Below, in pieces: positions 56,584-64,000 of a stretch of 64,000 bases of DNA (its first letter is position 1; every line of letters starts with the position of its first letter). The position numbers were made by a program, and so were the translations under genes. Origin of the DNA: Coptis chinensis (lineage: Eukaryota; Streptophyta; Magnoliopsida; Ranunculales; Ranunculaceae); assembly GCA_015680905.1 (NCBI GenBank), contig CM027377.1:35364501-35428500 (forward strand). Direction: 5' to 3'. The notes below the pieces were generated by a model. It was not told the origin of the DNA and searched no databases. It worked only from the letters and a program-made list of their open reading frames with translations.

Positions 56584-58453
56584 CTTGATCGACTTTTAAC
56601 ATGTTGAGGTCGTGGCTTCGAATTGTCCAATCAATTTCTTCAGATTCCATCTCGCACACCTTGGGAATTTTCTTTCATGATTTTCCACCTTTTTAATGAG
56701 TGTGGTGTGCTCACATATCCAAAACTGCAATGTGTGTGATGAAACCCATATTTAGTGCTAAAAATGTTATACAAACAGGCATTTACAAAGATTTCATATA
56801 TGAACAATCATTGTTCATACTCCACCAATTGTTATACAAACATACAAACATATATATTAAGGAGATGCAGTTGAAATACTATACCATAAACATTATTGTG
56901 CATCCACCGATCGCCTTTTTATCTTCGCCTTTTTTTTTGCTTTTTGGCTGCAGCAATCAATTAAATTGGCCGTGTATGGCATTGGGCCAAGACAACTTTC
57001 TCAATGATTCCAAGTCTTCTACAGCCTTGATTAAGGGCCAAGTTACTCTGAATTGGCGCAGCAAAGAAGCAAGTGGTGAACATGTAAAGCGACATCAGCC
57101 TTGAGAAATCTTCAGCTGCATGTTCATCATTTGTCTCATTCAAGGTCTGCAATATTGCACCCCTTATATCAGCCTTGTTGATTATTGATTTCTCCCCACC
57201 ACCCAAGTACTTTGATATGAATCTTGTTTGTTTATCTTTAGAACCAATAGTCTCCGTTGGATTAAAAACATTTCATTCTGATGTGCAGCCCAAACATTAG
57301 ACTTATCTCCTCATAAGTCAGCTTTAAACTTTTTCCATCTATCTGAAATTCATTAGAGTTGAAATCATATTTGTCCAAGAGATTAAATATTTCTTTGTTG
57401 GGCTTGTTTACGTTACCTTCTACAATCTCCCTTCCCACAATGCTTTAAACAACAACCTGTAATGGTGTCTTCTTCATTGCCTCAACATAATTTTCTGGAA
57501 TTTTCTTTTCCTTTAGAAGTTTTACTAGTTTTATCATACAGAGAGGCTTCAGCTTCAGAGGTGCCCGAGGTGCCTTGGCTTGGGTCGATACTAGTTCCTT
57601 TTCCCCCTGATTCCTTCTCCTCCTCTTCATTCTCCTTTTCACTCTCCTCTTTTTGCCTTCTTTTTTAGAAACTGCTTTCCTACTCTTCTTTTTTTTAAAC
57701 TACTTTGTCGCTTGACTCTTTCTTCCTTTTTTCTTGGTAGGAGTGCTACTCGATTCGATTCGCTACATTTGCTTAGTTGCAGATTTCAACATGCTCTTTT
57801 CCCCTGGGACTTATTTTTTCTTTGATTTGTTCTTCCTCTTTGATTTGCTTTTCATCCCTTGGAGTAATTCCTACAAATAAATGAACAAATAAATGAACGT
57901 CAGATATCGAAATTAAAAAATAGCAAAGTACCCTACAAACATTAGTCTGTTGATGTATGGTCAGGTATGAACATTCACTGTTTATAGTTCAATGGTATGA
58001 ACACTGAATGTTCATAGTCCAACAAGAGTATGATCATTCAATGTTCATAGTCCACTCCATTATATGAACACTGAATGCTCATAGTCCAACAAGAGTATGA
58101 ACAATGAATGTTCATACATATATTTCCTAACATTCATATCCTAACATGTAAACTGTGCAAGTTACCATGAAAATCCAAATAGTGATATGAACAAATAATG
58201 TTCATATCTTTTTCTAGCAAAAAAATCACGAATTTCAATAATTATAACATGAAAAATATAATTCAACATCATTGAAATGTACCCATAATGGTAGTTCGCC
58301 TTCTTCCCCATTCTCAAGTTGTGAAAATAACACAATTTGTTGGTCTAATTTATCTTGGTGTTCTTCACAATAAATTTGATTTTGAAGACTTAGATTTGTG
58401 CAATTTTCAGTGTTGCATGTGTTCTCTTCAGTCCGCAACGGTGATTTTGACAT
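56584..58453 (-). pseudogene. 5' part of the second Ulp1-type gene
   Basis: A probable first exon, 58453-58287, starts MSKSPLRTEENTCNTENC and carries a small Cys/His set (C-x4-C, then Y-C-E-E-H) before a donor-like 'gg|gtacat'. Intron 1 holds GAACA palindromes (57965-58118). Later exons: lysine-rich text (57860-57600), IPENYVEAMKKTPLQVV (about 57500), NKEIFNLLDKYDFNSNEF and LKLTYEEISLMFGLH (57410-57300, a DUF1985-like block), ADIRGAILQTLNETND (57160), and VEDLESLRKLSWPNAIHG (57030-56980, the 'l--l-k--WpnAi' block). Frames change several times; borders are approximate. Confidence 0.6.
57965..58118. repeat. GAACA palindrome cluster in intron 1
   Basis: Five copies of the TATGAACATTCANTGTTCATA type with spacers 'gtccaacaagagt' and 'gtccactccat'. 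Located between the probable first and second exons of the Ulp1-type gene. Confidence 0.88.
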
Positions 58454-58479
58454 TTTGTTTTGTTTTGATGGAAATTTGA

Positions 58480-59170
58480 GATTTTGCTTAGGTTTTCGGT
58501 TTGTGGAGAGTTTTTTTTGGGGAGTTTGTGGAGCATTTTTTTTTTTTTTTGGGGGGTTTTTTTATTGTGTACACGTATTCAAGGGCAAACTTGAACTTTC
58601 CCCGCCCCCTCGCCCTTGAGAGTGATTATGAAATAAGCTTGGGTTTGGGAGTGATTATTTCACTCGGTCTCTCATTTATCTTTTAAACTCTTCTCCAAAC
58701 TCTACCGGCTTTCAAAAGGTAACAAGTATTCTGTTTAGTCTCTTAATTATTTTTCACTCTTCTTGTTTCTAAACATATATACTTGGAATTAGGGATTTGG
58801 AGATATCACCTGCGACCATTCCGAACTCCTTTTTTTTTTTTTTTTTTTTTTCTTTTGTTGCATTGTTTTTTTTTATTAACATACGAGGGCATTAACTTAT
58901 TAACTTATTTGGTTGATTATTTTTCCTCTTATTGTTTGCCCCCTGTTAATGTGTTTTTTGTGTTACATATAAGCATCCAAACCGATCGCTTCATTTTAAG
59001 ATAGTTTCATTGGAGTATACTCAATCTTTTAATTATTATTTATTTGAGGTGGTTGCACAGTTTAAACTATGTTTTAATATAAACAAAACAAACACCTACA
59101 AATGCGATTATGCATCACAAAATTATTGTAAACGTTCTAGTGATGGGAGATGATCCTCACTTGGTTACAA
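58480..59170. other. Intergenic region between divergent genes
   Basis: T-rich with runs at about 58538-58552 and 58830-58852. No gene. It lies between the minus-strand Ulp1-type gene and the plus-strand mobile-domain gene, so it may have held a bidirectional promoter. Confidence 0.4.
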
Positions 59171-59179
59171 ATGACATCT

Positions 59180-60850
59180 AAATGATTACGTTGCAGCTTC
59201 TACTAGAACCAAAAGAAGTAGTCTCCACGAAAAATGGGAACGGTCATACCGAGGCGGACCAAATAGTCACTTGTATATGCAAGATGACCATATATCGTCG
59301 TTACTTGTGGAGGGAGGGTAATTTATTTCGATTTCTACTCTGCTTTTTATTTTATTGCACATATCGATTCACAACCAATAACTCGTGTAAATGATAAACA
59401 GGATCGCCCATTGGTTCGTACTCCATGAGCACACTAAAAATTTACATCGATGGAAGTTATCCGAAACCAAAAGAAGATGGTTTCAAAAATGGGTTTCAAT
59501 ACCTTAGAAAAATTCAACATTTCCAAGGGGACAGAGTTGATATCTGCTTCCGATTGACCGATGGAGACCAAAACCAATTCTTTCCACTTCCCATCGCTTG
59601 AACTTACAATTACTCTTCGGATGTAGGTCATATATTAGGCTTGAACATCTTTGGGAATGCCCTTGTTGACAACTTGGACTGGAGTGCAGAAAAGGCTTGC
59701 TCAAAAATTTTGGGCGTTTCACCCCCTAAAGACAAAGTAAGAGGGAAAAGCGTTGATATCCGATGGTTGACAGATACCTTTTCCAATGTTGGATCTGAAC
59801 ATCGACAAAGGGCCACAATTGCATATGTCCTGTACCTCATTGGAAGCACCATATTTTCTGAAGGAGGGGGCAACCGTGTCCATACCAAGTACCTACAATT
59901 TCTGAACAATATTGAGTCTTGTGCCATGTATGCTTGGGCTAGTGCTGCTCTTGCGTATTTATTTAAGGCCCTAAAGGGAGCATCAATCCGCCGTACACCA
60001 AATGAGTGCAAGAGAGGAACAAAATCAAATTTTCGACTCAACTTGTATGGTTCTTCTACATTGTTGTTGGTAATGCGTATTGTTGGGTATAGTTGAACTT
60101 TTTGGATTAATTGTAGAGCATGTCTTCAAGCATCATGCCGTATGGTACGCAAAGATGTATGGGCCTTTAGATTTAGCCTTAATTGTATATTGTGGAATTG
60201 ATGTAACTTTTAAAATTTTGATCGTAGACTTGGTTTTATGAGAGGTTCCGCTTTGTATCCATTGACTCGCGAACCAAAAGTTGTATTCCCCGCGGCTTGC
60301 GATGGAAATATATCGGGATCGACCTCACGTAAAGCAATCATATCAAGTTATCGAGATGAGTTGAACACACTCGCGAGGATCGTTAGCGCCTTATCAGTAC
60401 CAACAATTTATAAAACACATTATGTCCGCATACCGTTACTAATATTAATTTGTTTCTTAGGTTGTCCGCAGCCATGGGATAAGTGGTCAATACTCCTGAT
60501 TTTGCCTTTTGTCTTCACTCTTGGTCCCGACACCTACCGGGCTGATCCACTTCGATTATGTAGTGAAGTATATGCCCGATCGTTGTATGAGGCAATTTGG
60601 GTTTCAACAACATATACCAGCCCCGCCAGATAGATGGGACCGTGAAGCGAAATCGGAATTCATGGAAAGATGTGTTAGGGAGTGGAATGATTGGTGGATG
60701 GGTCATTGTGAACACGTAGTAGACTACCCCTCGGGATACGAAAGTGAAGTGTATCCGATTGGTACCGGATCACCGTTTGACTCGAAGTTACACCAATCGG
60801 CTTCCGGGCGAAGTTGTTGTTGTTCATGGATAGATGGCATCGAGAGGTGA
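59180..60850 (+). pseudogene. Plant mobile domain (PMD) gene, decayed
   Basis: First exon trace: GPNSHLYMQDDHISSLLVEG (about 59245-59310). Then DGDQNQFFPLPIA (about 59555), VGHILGLNIFGNALVDN, VDIRWLTDTFSNVGSEHRQR, TIAYVLYLIGSTIFSEGGGN, RVHTKYLQFL and MYAWASAALAYLFKALKGAS (59626-59990). In other frames: YVVKYMPDRCMRQFGFQQHI and VREWNDWWMGHCEHVV (60560-60725). The pattern 'RWL-d-F ... a-iLYLIGstif-d--gn-Vh--yL--l-----YaWGsAaLAyLyr-L' is the PMD (aminotransferase-like) family of MAIN/MAIL1 and of transposon-borne genes. Breaks occur near 60096, 60235 and 60500. MAIN-type proteins act in genome silencing; this copy is more likely transposon cargo. Confidence 0.85.
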
Positions 60851-61395
60851 TTTTTTGTGAATCTATTAGTTTGCTCTATACCCCAACTTCTACTATGATG
60901 TGACGAATCACTTGAAAAAAAAAATTAAAATTGGTGTTCAAATAAATAGTCCGATGGTGACCTACCCATGCCCTATTGTTGTCAATCTATGATGGACTTG
61001 TCATTACAATAGTCTCGTTATTTTTGTTTACTTATGGTTAGTTCTATAATTGATGTAACCTCTATAACAAAGTTATTGTAAGTTTCGGCTTTCTTGCAGA
61101 GGGAGCGCTCGCTTCAGTTTGCAAAGTTGGTTGAACCAATATCGCTAAATACTCGCGGATCAAGAAATCCCTCCACAGTTAAGCTTCGATGCTTGCGGGA
61201 GATATTAAAAGATTCCTCAATACAGCAAAACCCACGCACGAAGTAGCGAAAGCAATGTGACTGACCGCAATCGATCCCGGATTGGTATCAACTTATACAA
61301 GCTCCGATAGTGGCAAAGACACACGGACGGAGAGGTCAAGATGACAAAGGATGATGATGATGTCCAACTGGTGGCACTTTAGCCACTCATCTTGA
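60851..61395. other. Stretch with little coding signal
   Basis: May continue the mobile-domain gene's 3' part: 'agggagcgctcgcttcagtt' near 61100 and FAKLVEPISLNTRGSRNPS-like text are weakly open. I see no domain. Confidence 0.35.
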
Positions 61396-61399
61396 TAGC

Positions 61400-61750
61400 A
61401 AATCCATTAGGGCCCATTATGGAGGGATTTGGGTTGGTAAAAAGATGAGAGGGATGAAAGTGTGGGTGTACAATGGTGGTCAAGTTGTTGATTCTCCGAG
61501 ATGCAAAATTTTAATGAAATGACAAGAGCGAAGTTGTTTAATTGGATACGAGAAGTTATTGAATGTCCCTCTGATGAAAATGTTACTGTTTGTTGGCTGG
61601 TTAGGGGCATGAAAATTACACTAGAGACTGACGACGCGGTGATAGAGTTCTTTGCCAATCGGCTCCTCACGAAGACGGGCTCGCTCATATTTATGTGGAC
61701 TTTGTGCAAGATCTGACAGAGACGGTGCTACCAAGAATTCAACCAACCAG
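61400..61750 (+). pseudogene. PB1-like domain fragment of a MULE-associated gene
   Basis: Reads KVWVYNGGQVVDSPRC (61455-61500), then MTRAKLFNWIREVIECPSDE, VTVCWLVRGMKITLETDDAV, IEFFANR, and after a shift HIYVDFVQDLTETVLPRIQP. The order 'v--y-GG-----------d-mt---l---i------e------w--pg-----L-dD----F------ha-iYV' is the PB1-like N-terminal domain found ahead of the zinc finger in some plant Mutator-like transposase genes. One frameshift near 61665. It stops 100 bp before a GAACA palindrome cluster, just as the zinc-finger fragments in the tandem array do. Confidence 0.55.
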
Positions 61751-61850
61751 CCAAGATGGTGAGTATTCCTTTTCCATCTTCACTTGTCATTGTCACATGA
61801 TTTTCCTAAGTTCAGTGGGTGAAACTGAGAAGGACTGAAGACTAAGAGTA

Positions 61851-62108
61851 GTATGAACATTCAGTGTTCATAGTCCACTAGGAGTATGAACACCGATTGT
61901 TCATAGTCCAACAAGAGTATGAACATTCTATGTTCTTAGTCGACTAGAGTATTTAACAACGATTGTTCATAGTCCAACAAGAGTATGAACATTCAATGTT
62001 CATAGTCCGCTAAGAGTATGAACACCTGAATGTTCATAGTCCAACAATAGTATGAACATTCAGTGTTCAAACTCCTAGTGGACTATGAACACCGAAAGTA
62101 TGAACAAC
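61851..62108. repeat. GAACA palindrome cluster
   Basis: Seven to eight palindromes with alternating spacers 'agtccaacaagagt' and 'agtccactaggagt', the last spacer inverted. Near-identical in organisation to 50601-50803 and, like it, followed by 'tgaacaacaaaggaaagga'. Confidence 0.92.
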
Positions 62109-62182
62109 AAAGGAAAGGAAGGAGAGAGAAGAAATGGGACCCATGATTGTCCTTAACTCATTACTAGTTTCGCTCTTGAGTT

Positions 62183-63065
62183 CTCGACTCAAGCTCAAAG
62201 CCATATTCCTCCTAACAAAGTACATGGTATCCACCACCTAAGCAAAAAACTGGCCATTAGATTAATTGATCCGACACGCCATTTAGAGTACGAAAAGTGA
62301 GTAAACCGATCCCTTCCCTATATCTATATTTCTTCGGCCGCTTGAGAGTCAGTGATTTGTGAATTTGTTCTTTACTTAAATAGTTCAATTTGTTATTTCG
62401 GTATATTAGAGAACATCTGATATATTTGACAATATAGCTAAAGACAATATAGTGTTCTTAATTGTATTTTATTGTTTTTCACATATACTGATGTTCTCGA
62501 GGCATCCAAATTCCATTGCCTAATTCCACAATTGTCAAGGAAACACAGGTGCAACGACGAAGGTAAGGGCATCAGATTTTCAGCAAGAAGGACCCTCGGT
62601 GCAAAGAACTACAAAGAGATGTAGTTGACGTTGGCAAACAAAAGAAGGAGAATAAGCGGAAGCTTGGTGTTGAAGAGTCAAATTCCACTCCTAAAGTTGC
62701 CAGGATTACAAGATCGATGAAGCGTCTGGAAGGCTGACATTTGTGGAGTTTTACGCCAGAGCAATGTTACATTGGCGTAGTGTTTCTCTTCATAAACGAC
62801 GAAAGTTTTCTCTTCATCAAGTATTTTGGCAATGTAAATAATCAGGTGACAAAGTTACAATCTGAGTTTGAAGTAGCCGATGCAAATCCAGAAGATTGTA
62901 AGCTTCTTCAAGACTTGGAAACTAAAGAAAGATGTTTAATCAATGCAGAATCAAATAGATTCCATGGCAACTATGTCCCAATTGAAATTCAATTCTGTTA
63001 CTATTGAGACATCTGCACAGCCTAAGCCATGAAAATCCATGAAAACCTATAATCAATCAATCATC
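62183..63065 (+). pseudogene. Dispersed ~1 kb block, copy 3, with unknown coding remnant
   Basis: Best preserved copy. Reads ELQRDVVDVGKQKKENKRKL, GVEESNSTPKVARITRSMKR, then QCYIGVVFLFINDESF, KYFGNVNNQVTKLQSEFEVA, DANPEDCKLLQDLETKERCL and ESNRFHGNYVPIEIQFCYY, then a stop at 63005. I do not recognise it. A basic N-terminal part and an acidic middle are visible. The block directly precedes the F-box-associated part in copies 2 and 3. Confidence 0.65.
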
Positions 63066-63116
63066 ATGTATGCTGAAATTGTTCGATTCGAAGTTTGAAA
63101 TGGAGAAGGTTGATCG

Positions 63117-63455
63117 ACTTGGATTTCCGAAAGTAGACTCAAGCTCGGTTAATAGACAAACCGGGCTTGAGCTTGGCCGTCGATTCGTTCCTTTGTTTTT
63201 GCTAAATGTATGTTTCTTCTTTTGCTTGGTTTCCTGATGCTTTGAATGTGACATTCCTTATCTTGTTGTAATTGTCTGGCCTTGTATGCGACCCTTGATA
63301 AGAGTGGGTGAGGCTAAGTAATCTGTAAGCCTGAGTGAGCGTCTATAAGCTGAAGGGTCCTCTATTTTAGAACGTATGAAGTGTCCTCTATTTTAGAGCT
63401 GAGGGGACGTTAGTACGTTTCGTGCGTGCGTGGCACGTGTAGGAATATGAACGGC
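63117..63455. other. Unrelated segment replacing part of the F-box-associated copy
   Basis: Starts after 'gatcgacttgga' and ends before 'tctctttttgatgcagg'. It has 'gtgtcctctattttagaNc' twice (63350-63405) and 'ctcaagctcggtt/gggcttgagcttgg' as a small inverted pair. The origin was not identified. Confidence 0.6.
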
Positions 63456-63888
63456 TGGTCTCTTTTTGATGCAGGCATATTGGTATTTAACATTGCCCTT
63501 GAATCTTGGACGAGGATTGGGCTACCGCAGACTAAATCCCCACCAAAGTCGTACAAACTGTTTCAGTTTAGTGGTACTATTGCTATTATGTTCAGGTTCT
63601 GGGGTGAGGAGAACAATGCTACTGAGAAATTAGAACTTAGGGTTTTACATGATTACCACAACAGGTTGTGGAGTGAACCGAGGACGTATTCGTTGGACAA
63701 ATTGTATTCACTACATTACACACCCGTATTTTCGACCTACTCACGAAAAATATTGCAGTTTTGAATGTAACGGCAGGATCCTTTGGTACGATTTCAGTCT
63801 AGAGAAGTTGGTATTTGTCAAAAATCCCAACCTTCGCAAATCACTCCATTCTCCCATTCATGTCGACTTCACTCGCAACTCGGTTTAA
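63440..63888 (+). pseudogene. F-box-associated (kelch-like) domain, copy 3
   Basis: Reads LFDAGILVFNIALESWTRIG, IAIMFRFWGEENNATEKLEL, LHDYHNRLWSEPRTYSLDKL, then in another frame FECNGRILWYDFSLEKLVFV. Same blades as 51790-52409 and highly similar in sequence, but a ~340-bp unrelated segment (63117-63455) replaces the first blade. No F-box. It lacks the 23-bp triplication. Confidence 0.8.
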
Positions 63889-64000
63889 CCCATAGTTGAT
63901 GTCACCATTCATGTTATTTATCGGAGCTTATATTTTTATTTAAAATTAAGTAATATCTTGTAATGTACTACATATATTTAGGGTGACATCAATCTTTCTA

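Overview
This is nuclear DNA of a flowering plant, probably a core eudicot. It is AT-rich. The readable coding pieces are split by GT-AG introns (clear at 43.06-43.29 kb). The recognisable families are plant-specific or plant-typical: FAR1-related transposase, DUF1985/Ulp1, plant mobile domain, F-box with an associated kelch-like domain, and Athila-like Ty3 retrotransposons. There is one short plastid-derived piece. No intact single-copy housekeeping gene was found. Almost every coding stretch carries stops or frameshifts, so I annotate it as an accessory, transposon-dense region.

Layout. 1-7.2 kb: a graveyard of Athila-like pieces (env-like ORF fragments at 1.3-2.4 and 5.6-6.1 kb on the minus strand, two probable LTRs pointing away from each other) plus a 5'-truncated LINE with a target duplication (2.43-2.82 kb). 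7.73-7.98 kb: a ribosomal protein L27a fragment. 8.4-11.4 kb: a decayed FAR1-related (MULE-type) transposase gene. 12.0-39.1 kb: a tandem array of a ~1.38 kb unit, interrupted by one complete 18,180-bp LTR retrotransposon (16969-35148) with 1.9 kb LTRs and the 5-bp target duplication TCGTG. The element is coded on the minus strand: gag, protease, RT, RNase H and integrase at 26.7-32.0 kb, then env-like ORFs at 20.8-25.0 kb. Each array unit holds two families of short palindromes and a truncated MULE-type zinc-finger exon. The first unit keeps about 0.8 kb that the others have lost, and so looks like the founder.

39.1-64 kb: a mosaic of captured or decayed host-like genes. Minus strand: a GRF zinc-finger fragment, a DUF1985-Ulp1 gene whose Ulp1 domain runs into an FCP1/HAD-type phosphatase domain (41.66-46.45 kb), a second DUF1985 remnant (48.3-48.8 kb) and a second Ulp1-type gene with a coiled-coil repeat region (53.2-58.45 kb). 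Plus strand: two F-box-associated copies (51.8-52.4 and 63.4-63.9 kb) inside a ~2 kb duplicated block, a plant mobile domain gene (59.2-60.85 kb) and a PB1-like fragment (61.4-61.75 kb). A ~130-bp stretch at 47.08-47.22 kb resembles plastid infA.

The most unusual signal is a short palindrome with core ATGAACAWTNAWTGTTCAT, separated by short recurring spacers. It occurs in at least thirteen clusters from 12 to 62 kb: in every unit of the tandem array, in introns of the Ulp1-type gene, and at the edges of duplicated blocks. I infer that it is a repeat of one transposon system, probably Mutator-like because of the zinc-finger exon and the captured genes. Many repeat-to-repeat differences and frameshifts fall at CG-containing sites, so some disruptions could be base-calling errors rather than decay.
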